Shown in pieces: positions 12,260 through 25,135 of a stretch of DNA of 64,000 nt (position 1 is its first letter; each line of letters begins with the position of its first letter). A program made the translations under genes and the position numbers. This stretch comes from Collybia mongolica (taxonomy: Eukaryota; Basidiomycota; Agaricomycetes; Agaricales; Clitocybaceae). The stretch lies in NCBI GenBank assembly GCA_013420905.1, contig JAAXNY010000016.1, positions 434,001 to 498,000 of the forward strand, written 5' to 3'. The notes beneath the pieces are model-generated. The model did no database searches. It was not told the origin of the DNA and saw only the letters and a list, made by a program, of their open reading frames with translations.

Positions 12260-14536
12260 CTACATCAAACTTCCCCTTCTAACCATCATTCCAGGAATAA
12301 GGGAGTCCATGCGATGAGATCCACACTGAGAGCACACCCCATCGATGGTATCTTTTCGCATTTCCTTCCCGCCTTTACGTATCGAGCCTTTACCTTCTGT
12401 CTCTTGTTCGACCTGTTCAAAGCAGTCCCACACCTGCAAGAATGTCTTGAAGTGCTCAAGCGACATCTTCATCTTCTCCTCTCGGGCTAGGGTACGCATG
12501 GTGTTGACGGCGTTGGAGATTTCTCGCCCATTCATTTCTACGTCTTGAACGAGTTTCAGCGCTTCTTCCATGTCGAAATCGCACTCTTCTGGGTCCACCT
12601 TGCTCAAGCGGAGGCGCCACAATGTTTGACGTGTCTTGGACGTAGGTGAGTCAAATTGGAGGAAGAGGTGGATGCGCGATTTGATTGCAGGATCGAAGTT
12701 TCGGCCACGGTTGGAAGTCAAGAAAACGATGCCTTGAAAGTACTCCAGATGGCGGAGAAAGACTGTAACAGAGATATCAGGACATAGGTGATGTATCAGA
12801 AAACACGACATACCTGCAACGAGACTGTTTTGTTCAAGACGGTTGGAAACTTCTGTCATCCTAGCCTCCAGAAATACATCAGCCTCATCGATTAGAACTA
12901 TCGCCTTCCACATTGCGGCATATTGTAGAAACGTGGACAGATTTTGGTCAATTTCTGATACTGCGGTACCGAGCTCTCCACTGGATATGATGATTAGCGC
13001 CCGTTCTGTATACTCGGCGACTGTTTCGGCAGTGAGAGTTTTGCCTACATTGTATTAGCAGCAATCACAATTAAGAAAATTTTGTGGAGATACCTGTCCC
13101 CGGAGTGCCATGTAACAAGACAACCAAACCTTTCCCTTTCAGCTCCTGTTGATCCCTTGCACCGTTGTCGGGGTAACTATGAGCCGTGACGAGAGAGCGT
13201 ATCACGCGTTTTGGAGCATCGGGAAGGATGAGATCCTCGAAGCAGCTTCCGTCCCACTGCGCTTCGCTAACCTGGTCAAGATAAAACCTACACCATTGCT
13301 TCACAGATGGGCAGAATCCGTGGACGTATGGAGGACATAACGCAGGGTCTATATTTTTCCAAGCCATAACAGTATGTTCTGGTGGTTTGACTAAAGACAT
13401 GATATGTCAGATCTACAGCCTGAATAGAGGTGAGGCACATACCTGAACTTTCCTCTTGCTCTGCAGTGTCTCCCTCCGCGATATCGAACAACAAGGGATC
13501 GTAATCGCTGTTCTCCTCCATAAAAGTGGATGTATCAACAATAATGCGGCCTTGGATCTGCGTTACTATCAGGATACTTCCAGGTCCTATTGCACGGCGG
13601 GCTTACGTTGTATGGCGTGAATGTTCCGCTATAGTCACTGCTTCTTGATGAAAAGAAGTTCAACGGTGGCCTGCGCAGCATTTTTAAATGACCTTCGTAA
13701 CACCGTACAAACACGCCTCGAAGCTCTAAAAATTTCTGGCCGCGTTTGGTCATTTTATCCACGATTGTCTCTTGATTTGTGGTGAAGCGGAGCGGATATG
13801 CCTCTAGTTTGGTAATGATGGTTCCTTTTCCAACCTTGTCTTCGTCCAATGTCACCCACTCCTTTACTCGGCCGCTGATTTTTCCGTCATAATCTGTCCC
13901 TGTCACTGCCAGAGTAAAATATCTCCCTTCTCTATTTTCTCCATAGTTTGTTTGAATAAGTCTCCATAAGCGCTGAATACCCCGTTCCCCACGTTGCAAA
14001 ATCAGCTCGCCGGGGTGGAAGACCGTCCAGAGTAAGGAGAAGGAGATATGACCTGTCTCAACCAATCTTTTTGCCTTCTTACTATCCTCGCTGAGTTCCT
14101 GGTCCATAAAATCTAAAAGGAAGTTTAAATGCATCCTTTTTTCATCATCATCAGTGCTGTCCCGATAGCTCTTCAGCTGTGGCCAATGGTGATATAGGAT
14201 TTGGAATGGTGAGTTGACAACTAAAGTTTCGTCAAACTTTTCAGGGTGCGATGGGTAGTACTTTACGATCTCGGAAAGAGCCTGGAGTATAGGTCGTGAG
14301 TTGATATCGACCTTAGTGTCCTGGAGCTCGTGCTTGGCTGTAAATATCCTTCGAAAAACCAGAGCGTATTCTTCGAACTTTTCCTTGGAGTGATCTGTCC
14401 CTGGAGATTCTACTTTGGGTACGACAATTGCCTGGCCGTTCTTGTCGTATCGATGATCAAGTATAATCAACTCGCATAGCGCTCCAATAGAGGTGTTATT
14501 GTTGTTAGAGTCGGTGTCCATGGTGGTAGGAAGCAT
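12260..14536 (-). CDS. AAA-type ATPase with N-terminal DUF7025-like region
   Basis: Putative remodelling ATPase of the fungal family related to TOB3/Bcs1-like AAA proteins. Inferred exons 14536-13607, 13557-13443, 13390-13094, 13044-12814, 12762-12260 (691 aa, all phases agree). The first 310 residues form the DUF7025-like region, with HISFSLLWTVFHPGELI and FLELRGVFVRCYEGHL. The AAA core follows: Walker A GTPGTGKT (about 443-450, interrupted by an intron after GTG), Walker B IVLIDEAD (about 496-503), sensor region GIVFLTSNRG, and the second region of homology with FDPAIKSRIH carrying the arginine finger candidate. No signal peptide or membrane segment is seen. The gene is transcribed away from the NACHT gene at 15171, with 634 bases between starts. 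Two ATG codons (14536, 14521) are possible starts. Confidence 0.88.
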
Positions 14537-15170
14537 AGGAGTGGCGCAGGGAACATCTCTGGTAGGTGATTTTCCATTTAGGTTGCTATCCCACGTCGCT
14601 CATCGATAATCAAATGGCCAGCGCTAGTAGGCACTTGCAGGCATGGTAGGACCGGGTTCAAATGTGGTTAGCATAGAGCAGTGTGACAGTGTTCGAGGCG
14701 CCATGAGCTCCAATTGGCATCGTCTCTGAGTTTAAATGTGGTGCCTCGCAGCATGTGCCCGGCGCTCGGCAAGCCCCGTCAACGCTGGCCTCGAACATTG
14801 CCTTATATTCTAACTTTTTCCCGAAGAAGAGGCGCCCTATATCCCTTTAGCTCAGATTGAGACTTGGAATATGTCAAAAACATGCATAGCCCTTTCCAAT
14901 TCCAAACAAGACCGCTTCAATCAAAACCCCGAAGCTCATTCATATTCAGCCGTAACTTAGCGCTCGTGGGTTGTGACCGCGGCTACCCCACAAGTGGTTG
15001 GCTATTTGGACTGCTATCTCTCACGTCGCTCTTCGATTACCGATTATCAGTGATCTATTGAGCACCGTGTGGCCTGGTGGTCTTCTCGCAAGTCTGTACC
15101 CCTACTTGGCGCCTACCCTGTCCCTTTGTGTTTTGACCTCTGCACCATTGCTAGCATCGTGAAATCGCCG
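14537..15170. promoter_or_regulatory. divergent promoter region between AAA ATPase and NACHT genes
   Basis: Head-to-head intergenic stretch. It contains a short repeated phrase: atgtggttagcatagagcagtg near 14660 and the similar aaatgtggtgcctcgcagc near 14735. No clear TATA box is seen for either gene, and no coding frame of note occurs. Confidence 0.35.
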
Positions 15171-18100
15171 ATGCCTACTCAATTACCATCTGATCATGGT
15201 GATGATGAACAGTGGAGGAAGAAAAAGTAGGCTACTGCTTACATATTTATCCCACTATAAGTCCTTATCTGGGCTCGCAGGTCCGCTGAATTTGCTGCCG
15301 CAATACTGGAACTTGCAGATGAGCAGCTAGGCAAGAAGAACACAGCTTTTGCAGTGAAAGTTCTTGAGCACGCGCATAACGTTCGCCATGACGATGACCC
15401 TGGACAACGAAGCCGAAAAGGTACAGAGGACCTGCTGGGGTTGGTGCGGCAACTGGACGAAACACACAAGAAGACGAGTAAAACCCGGAGAGCGAGTGAT
15501 TTCCTTAAGCCATTTGTCGATGGAGTCACAAGATACTCTGCCGTTGTTGATACAATGGTGCAAAGCGACCCCACAGCGTCGGCTTTAGTATGGGGAGGGG
15601 TTAAATTTGTGCTACTGGTTAGTCGTGATCTTCAATGTTATTCCACTGTGCCGAAATCGAATTGGGCTCGTATGTCAGCTCGCTGTGGAGTTTTCTCAAC
15701 ACTATGAGAATCTCACGAACATTTTGGAAATTCTCGGGGACCATCTGCGCTACCTTGGAGATTTATCTGCGATTTTTGATTGGTCGGAGGAGTTGTGCAA
15801 CATTTTGGTAAAGTCCTATAAAAACATCCTTTTGCTTTTAGAGGCAGCCGCAGACGCTTATAGCCAGTCAGGTATGTTAATTTAATTGAGACATTTACCC
15901 TAGACATGAATCAAAATCATTCAGGATTCAAGGCCGTTCTTAAAGGCACTCTTTTGCCTTTCGACAGGAAATATAAGCATTTAATGCAAAGGCTGGAAAA
16001 GAATATGCAGTCCGTCAGAGATTCAGTGTCCGCAGCGCAAAACTACATGCTAAAAAAACAAAAGGAAGGTCCGTCACGCTGAATTATTAACTCTACACAA
16101 CAATTGCTCATACAGATGTCAGATAACGAAAAGAGAAAATTGTACGAATGGCTACGCGCTCCGATGACCGATTCGACTTTCAGACATTGCATCGAGCAGA
16201 AGTACCCTTCAACATGTCAATGGCTCTTTGCTGAGTCCGTCTTCGAAAAATGGGAACAGGCGACATCCGCAAACCCAATAAAGGACAGGGTTATTTGGAT
16301 TTATGGTCCTCCTGGAATTGGAAAAACGTTTTTGGCTTCCTCGGTCATTCAAAGACTTCAGGAGAAGGGCCAAGAAGTGATTTTCTACTACTTCCGCAAC
16401 GAAAGATCTGGCAGCCCTTTAGTCCCCGGCAAGGGTGAAGCACTGTCAATGCTACGAAACCTTGCTAGACAACTTGTGGATATCATCCAATACAAGCGAC
16501 AACATAGGCTTCCCACAGCCTTTTGGGATATCTACGAGAAGAGTGGTGGTACCTTTCTCTCAGACATCGAATTAGCTATCGATGTCATCTTTCTTCTCCT
16601 AGCCGTGATACCGCGAATTCATATCGTCATTGATGGATTGGACGAATGCATTGATCGATACACTGCCGGGCCCAATGGCCATCTGCCCACCTTGAAAGCC
16701 AGTTCCAACAAGCGCCTACCAATCATATTGCAGAGGCTTGTACAGAGCAAGTATCATGGGACGGCAAAATGGTGCTTTACTGGTTGTCCAGAGGCCGAAT
16801 TACTGTCTCTATTCGACAGACTAGGAGCACATAAACTGAAAATCACTGGGGACCATGTCAGAATGGACGTCATCGAATATGTGACAGCTGAATATATAGA
16901 AAGCCTAGATGTTGACATCGAAGACGAGGCTTTCTTATCTGCCCTTATTCGCTGCCTGAGCAGCGCGAATTTTCTCGATGCAAGGTTGACGTTGGAGCTA
17001 TTGAAAGGGTCAGGAGTTACGACCAGGGGGGAATTATTGGAATCTATTTGGGTTCACAAAGAAGGGTTCACCGAACGATATTTCCGTGGCCTTAGCGCAT
17101 TGGCTACAAAACCTAAAAGGGAGAAGGAACTTGTCAGGTAATATCTCATATTCGTAACATGGAGCTAACGGTTTCTATAACATGTATTAGGCGAATGTTG
17201 ACGTTCGTCACGATGGCAGAGAGGCCACTCACGAGGAACGAATTACTCGATGTACTCGCAGTGCAGCCAGGGTCAGATGTTTACTCATGTGACTGGCGAC
17301 CAAAACCGGAGAAATTCGACGAGCTGCTCGCTCCGCTGCTTGAGCTTGACCGTTCTGATAGCCTTTCTAACCCCGTTGTACGTTTTATCCATCGAACAGC
17401 GAGGGAGTTTATGGAGCAACCTCCTGGTGAAATAGAAAATCTTCCCCCGGAATGTAAAGACTTCTTCGTTGATGAGGAGAAGAAACACGAGGAGTTTGGA
17501 AAGGCATGCCTTGCTTACCTCACACGTGAAAGCTTCGGATTCAAGTCGACGGAGGAGATGGAAAAGGCACTCTGCAACAGCATGGACGAGGATTGTAATT
17601 CATTCCTCAAATATGCCTCTATCTTTTGGTATCATCATTTGAGCCACACGTTTCCGACAGAGGAGCTATTCCGTCACGTCGCAAGGTTCATGCAATCGAC
17701 GAACTTCCTGACTTGTATCTGGGTTCAAAGTCAATGGGCGCCTTATCAGATGGCGCGATACACAACAGTGGAATCCAAGAGATCATTTCACATCGAAGAC
17801 TCCAGTATGGTATTCCCACCCAACTCCACGACGCAGTTCTACTACGCCGATCCACTACCGGGATGGCTGTCTCAATTTAACGAACATGGCGCAAGGCTTG
17901 TACAAAGCTGCCAATTGATGATCAGGGAGTTCGGTCTAGTGCTTCTACGCAAACGGGGAGGAATCCAACACTGCCATCCGTGTTCGCTGGGGACTATGGG
18001 CTTCCTCCCACCCGAAGATGAGGTCAACTGGAGGGCATTGGCCCTACAGCAGCCGGACGAAACTCGTTTGAACCCTGATAATCGAAACGGGTTCCATTTC

Positions 18101-19828
18101 ATTTCTGCCGACATCACAGATTCAGGACGTGTCGTTGTCAAAACTATCCTGCTTGGGCCTGACTCAAAGTCCTCGACAACTCTCACGATGAAGGAATGGC
18201 AAGTCTCTCTCTCTCGGAAGAAGCCCAAAGCATTGAGGTTCAAGAGAGAAGTGGTTCTACCATTCCCTGCAACCGGAACGCCTCTCCCCGAGCATGTCTA
18301 CGCAATGCTGGATCTATACCATGGCCCTATCCTTTCGTTCAACCCTGACCCACAAGAACTCTTGCGGACAGCGTTTGAGGGTGATATTGGAGCATGGGAT
18401 GGCTTTGCGGTCCCGGAGAAGGCGATGCACGAACAGTATCCTAGAAACCTCGTGTACCGTGGACGTGGTTATGCAACAAGCAGCGACACATCAGTCGTAA
18501 TGTACCGTTGGATTATCAGTCCAACAAACGTTGGCAATGAACCAACCAACAAGAAACGGCGCAGGACCAATGTCGATTCAGATTTGGACTCGGACTCAGA
18601 TTCAGATTCCGAACCAGAATCTGATAGGGGGAATAATTCTGATACTCGTGATTCTGGCTACGCATCTGGTAGTCCCGCCTCGAGTACGACTGAAGAATCG
18701 AAGAATTATCCTTGGTTCACCACTATCGGGGTCAAGGCCAAGGATAGGAATTGCCAGTGGTATCACTTCGAAACAACCAAGACATACCTTAGGCAGTCGC
18801 CGCCCGTCATACATCCTACAAAACCGTTCGCATTGCTGGCCATCGACAGTACAAAAACTGTAGTGATTAATCTTAATACTGGTGAGAAGAAAGAGCTACA
18901 TCATTCCAACAAGAAGTATACTGTGGGCAGAAGTATGTGACATCACTTCCCAAGAAATTTATTTTCCTTGTGTTAATAGTAAGCAATAGTGTACCATTTT
19001 TCCAGGTCTGGAGACAAGCTCTACGAACTCATGACGACTCGCGATTTCGTCCAAGGGCAGCGCTGGACTATCTCCATCAATATCCTTCAATTTGATGTCA
19101 ACGAATCGAATGACCCCGAAACAGTGTCAATAACCCAACTCAATAACTCTTCGGTTTCTTGGATATCGCCATACACCAATCCGTTTGATCTCCCTGATCA
19201 CAATATTCTGCCGTTCAAAGTCACTTGGTGTGAAAAATATGTGTTCCTGGTATTCGGAGCTTGTGAAGTGTACGTCGTGCGTATGTTGCTCGACCCTCAG
19301 CAATTAGGGGAAGAGCACTCAGAGTGCGCCGAGAGCAGTGGTGATAACAGTTCTCCATCCCCCTCCGACGAGGAGAAAGAAGGAAAGGAGAGCAAAGGAC
19401 CTCGTTCAAATCCAACTCGAATGGGTTCTCCAAGGGTTGAAACAACGAAGAAACCCGTGTTCCTCCCCGCATCCACGATAGAGCGACCTTTCACTTACAT
19501 CCCTCATTCGCTCGAACCCTCGTATGCTCAGCCCCATCAACCACCTCCAACTGAGAAAGAATATGCGATCTTCGCAATTGCAGGTAGTTCTGAGCTCCCA
19601 CCCGTGCTCATCCGAAAGGACATCAGTACTGATCTTGGCGGATGGGTTTCTTGTGACTGTGATCCATCTGAAGCGAATTCAAAAGTTGTGGGTAAGGATC
19701 CAGACGCAGAGGAGGAGGAAAATGATATGAAGGGGAAGTATTCATGCAATGCCCTGACTTTCCATGTACCGATTCGCTCAGGATTGGCATGGGACCAGCG
19801 GGTTGTCGTTGAATGTGGAGCAATGTAG
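15171..19828 (+). CDS. NACHT-domain STAND protein (fungal NLR-like) with DUF7708 N-terminal domain
   Basis: Large signalling NTPase of the fungal NLR-like class. Inferred exons 15171-15226, 15281-15617, 15679-15871, 15925-16068, 16123-17137, 17191-18932, 18990-19828 (1441 aa, all phases agree). Residues 1-240 form a helical DUF7708-type domain, recognised by ALVWGGVKFVLLLAVEF. A NACHT NTPase follows: Walker A YGPPGIGKTF at about 304-313 and Walker B IVIDGLDEC at about 411-419. A winged-helix-like segment comes next (VTMAERPLTRNELLDVLAVQ and FIHRTAREFM). The C-terminal 700 residues contain an acidic Asp/Ser tract (18566-18625), a second acidic/Glu-rich stretch, and no recognisable WD, ankyrin or TPR repeats. 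It may be a degenerate beta-propeller. In fungi such proteins act in allorecognition or programmed death, but the role here is inference. Confidence 0.85.
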
Positions 19829-21693
19829 TGGTTGGCTTGGTGACATTTTCGTGCTTTATGTGACGGATGGGATGTTAGGATTTGTTTTTGCCATTACTGG
19901 GTCGTTGTGTGTGGATGTGCTTGTACGTCTATTTATCTAGCCTTTTCGAAACAGACACTTTATTTGCACCCTATTACATGTAACCCTGTTTACTGTACAA
20001 TGAAATTAGATCTTGTGAATTTTTGTTGCTTTTCAAGTTTGGCACAGCGCCATTCAAATACAATCTCAGGCTGCGTCCTCGATCTCGAGATAGTACTGGT
20101 ACGCAGATTCATGCTAGATCAGCGATAAAGTTGAGCAAGCTCATTTCTACTCATGGCTTGTAAGGCATACCTGTTTCCCCATGAACTCTGGCCGTCTATT
20201 GCTTCACCTCTCTCGCAATCTGATCTTGCATTTCTCAGCTGCACGTGTTCTCATTTCCTGGCTCTCATACGACCCCGCCTTTTTCTTGCCCTCACCCTCG
20301 TGACCGGAATCCGAAGGCATTAACATGGGATCCTCGAAGAAAACCTCGTGTGTGTTGCCTGCTCTTAAATTCCTTCATTCCGCAAACTTCACCATAGTCC
20401 ACAAAGACACGCCCGAAGAGATAATCCTAAGGCTTAGGATACGGCTCATACGATGAGCACACACCCGGGTTGAACATAACTGTATTAACGCGACTTCGTC
20501 CTGACACGTTTTCGCGCGCACGGTCGTTCGGAGGAAACGCAGAATTGCTCATGATCATGTCTCGAGCACACCCGCGCTGTTTGACAACAACTCAATAACG
20601 ATTCACTTATTGGCTCTAGGAGTGTTGATACACCGAGACCGGAGGCATGTACTCGAATCAATGTTCGACGCCGTTATTTCTCGTGGGCAATAACCCGCTA
20701 ACGGCACCCTTCAGTCACAGTGCTCGAACTCAATATTTCCCTATCACAGTGCAGATGGCATCGCAGAGACAAAGTCAGCAGTATATTTCGAGAATGTGCG
20801 ACGCTTTGACTGTCATTCAGGGGGCGGTTCCTGGCGGCAAAGAATTGACAACCACTGAGCTCGGCCAATTATTCGTGCCGTCCTCGAACTGAACAACTCT
20901 GCACCTTCTGTTGGCCACACTTGACATACTCGATAATTCGGAAAACAATATCGAATTATACCACACACCAATAATAGCATCATCTTGTCATCATGTGCAT
21001 CAAGGTTCGCTATCGGGATATGGCCTGCTCCAAGTCACTGGTGGGTGGTGGTGAGGACTGTGCGCAGCGACAGTGGACCAGATTTCGTTGTATGAATGAT
21101 CACTAAGACGAGGATCAACCGCAATTTACTTGTGTTCCTTGCTATGTTAATGCGGTGCTCAGCCGCGTGACCACCTTGGAATCGGACCAGATGGGGAACG
21201 CGTAGCACAGTTATCTGTCAGTCTGACATATATGAAGAAAAGGCTTGTGATTTATCTGACCCGAGGTTTGTCAACTTGTATCAATCGATATATCGCATGT
21301 ATCGGAGCAGGATTAATGTAAAGCCCATAAATGCTTCAGTTTTGTAAAGATTACCCTCGAAACAGCAAGAGACCAGCGAGGCTTTCGGCGCACGCTTGTT
21401 CAATCGATCTCGAGGAAAACATGAGGTCGGCTGATTTAAAACATGAGAGTTTTTGCATTTTTAGGTTTGATATCGCGTGACGCCTGATTGCAAATAAGTA
21501 CATTCGACCAGAGAAGACAAGGAACACGTATATGTGGAAAACGAGGGGCGATGGTGAGAGGTGGAAAATGAAAACGAGGTAAAGGAGAGGAAAGGGTCTA
21601 TAGATGTTATTTTCACAAGCGATTAAGGAATCCTACGCAGCTGTAAGGATCATCCGCTCCCCGTACCCACACACGCCGTGTCGCTTGAAGAGT
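19829..21693. other. long intergenic region, nothing recognised
   Basis: About 1.9 kb without a supportable gene. The longest frame (20647-20892, +) has an amphipathic middle but no family match. No inverted repeats, LTR-like ends or RNA gene folds were noticed by eye. Confidence 0.4.
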
Positions 21694-22589
21694 CTATGTT
21701 GACTTCCCCTCCATTGCTTGCTCCACTAGCTCTCCAACCCAGCGCTCGAACACCTCTTGGTGCATCGTCCCTTGCTCGTCAAAAAAGGCGTTGTATTCCT
21801 TGGCTCCACGAGTCTTCCCTTTTGCGAGGAGAGATTTGCCACCGTTCGTTGAACGGACGTAGTTAAGGGAGATTTTGTACGCAGGTGGTTTCGCCTTCGA
21901 AACAGGTACGGTGCTTGATGAGAGTGTTATCCGTTCAGTCACGATCTGAAACAGATCAGATTAGCTTAGGCAACAAGGTGACCACGTAGAAAAGGCGTAC
22001 GCGTTTGGAGAATGTTTTTCTTTTTCCAACAAACACTATGTCCCCCTCAATGAAATACGCGTACAGGGTCTGAAGAAACGTGAGAGCCATATACCTGTAC
22101 GGATAAGATGGTCATTAGCGAAGACGATAAGAGAAATGTGAAAGCAACGCACAGAACCAGCCCTACCCACATCACCGGCTTCGACTTCTCGAATTCGATT
22201 TTATATCCATACAACGCCGTCCCAGCAGCGACAAACACGCTCAGCCACCCCAACCCTAGCCGTACATCGGTATGGAGGTGGCTCTGCTTGAATAAATCTG
22301 GCCTTGCGAGGAACTGCGGTGCATGGCGTCAGTGAACCGTCTTAGCCCCACGTTAACAGACATAAATGAAACCTACGCGTTTGACAGCATCGTCGCATGC
22401 ATGCTTGAGTTCTGTAACACTGGAGTTGTTGACCTTGACGACGTCGCGGTCTTCAGGAAGTATGATGATGCTAAGGGGTCCTGTGGGGCGTTCGGGGGAC
22501 GAAGCTGAGGATGATAATGGGTCGGCGCGGGTTGGACTCGGTGTTCGTGGGTCGCGGCCATTGCTTTCAGTCTTTTTGGGGCGGGCCAT
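21694..22589 (-). CDS. SPC2: signal peptidase complex subunit 2 (SPC25 family)
   Basis: Non-catalytic ER membrane subunit of signal peptidase that helps couple the complex to the translocon. Inferred exons 22589-22377, 22313-22095, 22069-22001, 21945-21694 (250 aa, phase-checked). A polar N-terminus is followed by KVNNSSVTELKHACDDAVKRFL, then two membrane segments (LSVFVAAGTALYGY and VGLVLCVAFTFLLSSSL) forming the usual hairpin, then the cytosolic C-terminal domain with TLYAYFIEGDIVFVGKRKTF. The match to the family is continuous only if a 25-nt intron (22094-22070) is removed: the sequence has gt at its start, ag at its end and a ctcac branch-like motif, and keeping it would truncate the protein. 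An upstream in-frame ATG (22619) would add ten residues; 22589 is preferred because MARPKK fits the family start. Confidence 0.85.
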
Positions 22590-23176
22590 TGAAGTAAAGA
22601 AGATATTAACGGTGAGCAAGGACGAGCATAAAGATGGTAAAGGGGTGTTAGAAGGGAGAAAGACAAACCAAGCTGCAATCCAAATCTGTCTTGGCCACGA
22701 CGTGTCGGTCTCGTGTCAAATTTCCTTTTTGGGACTTATCACGCCCCTGAACATCGCCTTCCATCCACAGGTACATGTGAAATTTCTCTGCTACCTACTG
22801 AAAGTCCTCATCTTCAAATGAAAAAGTCGAATAGGTTGTTGTATGTTAGCTATTATCCATGATCTTCTGCTCCTGAAGTTGTACCGCTCCACCTCGGCCC
22901 ACTGGGTTCAAAACCCGAACAGTTCACCAGAAACATACGGATTACGAGGGCTTGTTTACTACAACCACTAAGGGAAATATTCTCCCATGATCCCAGAATG
23001 GAAGAAACTCAGGTGATGACATCGACTTAGCCTCGGATAGCTCGTATAAACCTCCGTTCATTCCCCATTGAATACTGGTTTAACCTACTTACAGAGTCAC
23101 TATAATGTTCTCATTAAATACTCGTCGAGATAGTCCACTGTCCAAAGAACTCGGCCCCAGTCCTGACCCCATAAAT
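22590..23176. other. intergenic, nothing recognised
   Basis: Promoter of the SPC2 gene and 3' flank of the HsbA-like gene. The region 22590-22800 has an open + frame that is the antisense shadow of the SPC2 5' end. No other structure noticed. Confidence 0.4.
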
Positions 23177-23853
23177 TCAACAGTTGGCGACGACCTTTGC
23201 ACCATCAGCTATCGCCGCGTCGACCTTCGCTTGCGCAGCGGTAACGGCGCCTGTCACGGCGGGGTCGGTACTATATGCTTTCGTCAGACTAATATCAAAG
23301 TATTTTGGTAAGCATACATACGATGTGATATTAGCCAGCGCCGTTTGCGCAGTATTGAGACCATCTTCGGCCTGAGTGCGGGCGTCCGCATTACCTTGTT
23401 GTTGTCCGGTGAGTAGGCCTTTGGCGATCACTGCAATGGCTTTTTTGGAGCTCGTCAAACCATCTTGGGCGGTCTGTGCTGCGGCGGCTGCATCAGGATC
23501 ACTGCATTTTGTATAACTTAGTTTTGATTGAGCACATGGTCCAGAAATGCATACCCAGCAGCGGCAGTGGCAAGCTTCTTGACAGCCCTGGATGACGCCC
23601 CGAGATTGGCCACGATCGCCAAGCGTGCAGCGTTGCACTTGATTCCACCTATTTGACGCCTTTCCCCTTGAAAACGTAAAAGAGATGAGATGAATTCCAC
23701 AACCTATAACGGAATTGCACACCAAAGGGCGCTTTACATGAAATGATTAGTCAAATGTAGGTATAAAAGAAGGAGAAGAGACTAACCAGCCTGAGCAAAG
23801 AACTGGCACAAGGACACAGTCAAAGCAAGCAAAAACACAATGAAGCGGGCCAT
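23177..23853 (-). CDS. secreted hydrophobic surface-binding protein A-like (HsbA, PF12296 type)
   Basis: Small secreted helical protein. In Aspergillus the founding member adsorbs to hydrophobic surfaces and recruits cutinase; related proteins are cell-wall mannoproteins. Inferred exons 23853-23787, 23731-23711, 23648-23555, 23501-23322, 23270-23177 (151 aa, phase-checked). Residues 1-21 are a clear signal peptide (ARFIVFLLALTVSL). The mature chain shows CNAARLAIVANLG, alternating Ala-rich helices and DPAVTGAVTAAQAKVDAA near the end, with one cysteine near each end. Exon 2 is only 21 nt. The last intron (51 nt) is a multiple of three without a stop and can be misread as coding. Confidence 0.8.
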
Positions 23854-25135
23854 CGAGGAAGTTGAAAACTGGGATAGGAAAGATGTATTTAAAAGGCTGG
23901 TAGGTGGGATGAAGCAAGTGGAATTCAATGAGTCGACTCAAAAGAAAGACACCAGGTCTAGGAACCAAGGTAGAACCAGTGAAAGAAGAAGTTAGAAGGC
24001 GAATGGGGGATCTTGGCATGTTGTAGACCGACTTTATAGAGCATCCCAGGCCCCTGAGAAATGGGCTTCTTGGAATAGATCGAAGAACAGTCGACATGGG
24101 GTTAGGACACCGGTCCAGAAAAACACCAACGCCTCGTAGTAGCATATTTGCTTGAGTAAAGCATTGAAGGGAATGCGGAGTCCCACAGGTGCCATGATGT
24201 GATGGAATGGATAGCGACCTCTCTACGGGTGGTGTCAGCTGGTCTGGCTAGTAACCAAGTGGTGGATCGATTTGAAGGTTCTTCTATTCCGAGAAGTCCA
24301 GTAGGTGACACTTGATAGGCTATACCTGGGTCGGGGGCCAACCAGACGAACAAGGCGCCAACAAAACGATTGAAGCCATTAAACATCCAAAGGAAGACGT
24401 GGCCATAGAGTGTAGTTCGTTCAGATGCGAGTCGAGGAGGTTTGTCCATGGAACTAGATAGTGGAGTACAGCGGTACCGTTGCGCAAGAAGTTACCCTAG
24501 TGACAGCATTTGATTGTTGGAAAGAAAGTGGAGAGAGGCCATCTCGGCTGTCATCGTTTCCATTGCTAGTAAATGTCGATCTGTCGTACAGTGGCAGCGT
24601 GGTCTATCGAAATGCTGTCCAATTATTCGTTCGATGATGATTGTGGGTGAGAACATGAAATCAACACCTAAAAGCTATATTTAGCCGATATGCACTTACC
24701 AGAGCACAGGCGGCTCAAATTTTCAAAACTAGTTACATGACCACCACTCGGCTTGACTGGGTTGTACCACTGTTAAGCTTTTCAAACTAATTTATGCGAT
24801 GTGCACCCGCAGCTCAAGATGAGACATTAATTCAACATTGTGGGGTTATTTGGGTCGCATAAGAGCGGCCAGGCTTCGCACGTCCTCCATGGAAAAGGTC
24901 TATGAATATTGTCACCAATTTCGAGAGTCATTTTTTTGATCAGTCTTCCCAGCAAGAGCATGCAGACACAATACTGCCAGCGTATCTTTTATACGGGACA
25001 GGTATTACCAGTGACGAACTTCATAGATCGTTCAAGAACGACGCAAGCGACTCCTTAGGTGAGGGCGAGTTGGGCAAAAAGCCCAGGTATTGGGTTTGTG
25101 GTACGATACATAGGTAATCCACTGGCGGCTACAGG
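23854..25135. other. intergenic, weak open frames only
   Basis: Promoter of the HsbA-like gene followed by about 1.2 kb without a supportable gene. Minus-strand frames at 24102-24449 and 23747-24145 and a + frame at 24902-25117 have no recognisable features. Confidence 0.4.

Noticed and set aside
23747..24449. Long minus-strand open frames upstream of the HsbA-like gene
   Set aside because: No signature, overlap with the promoter and signal-peptide exon, and no splice continuity.
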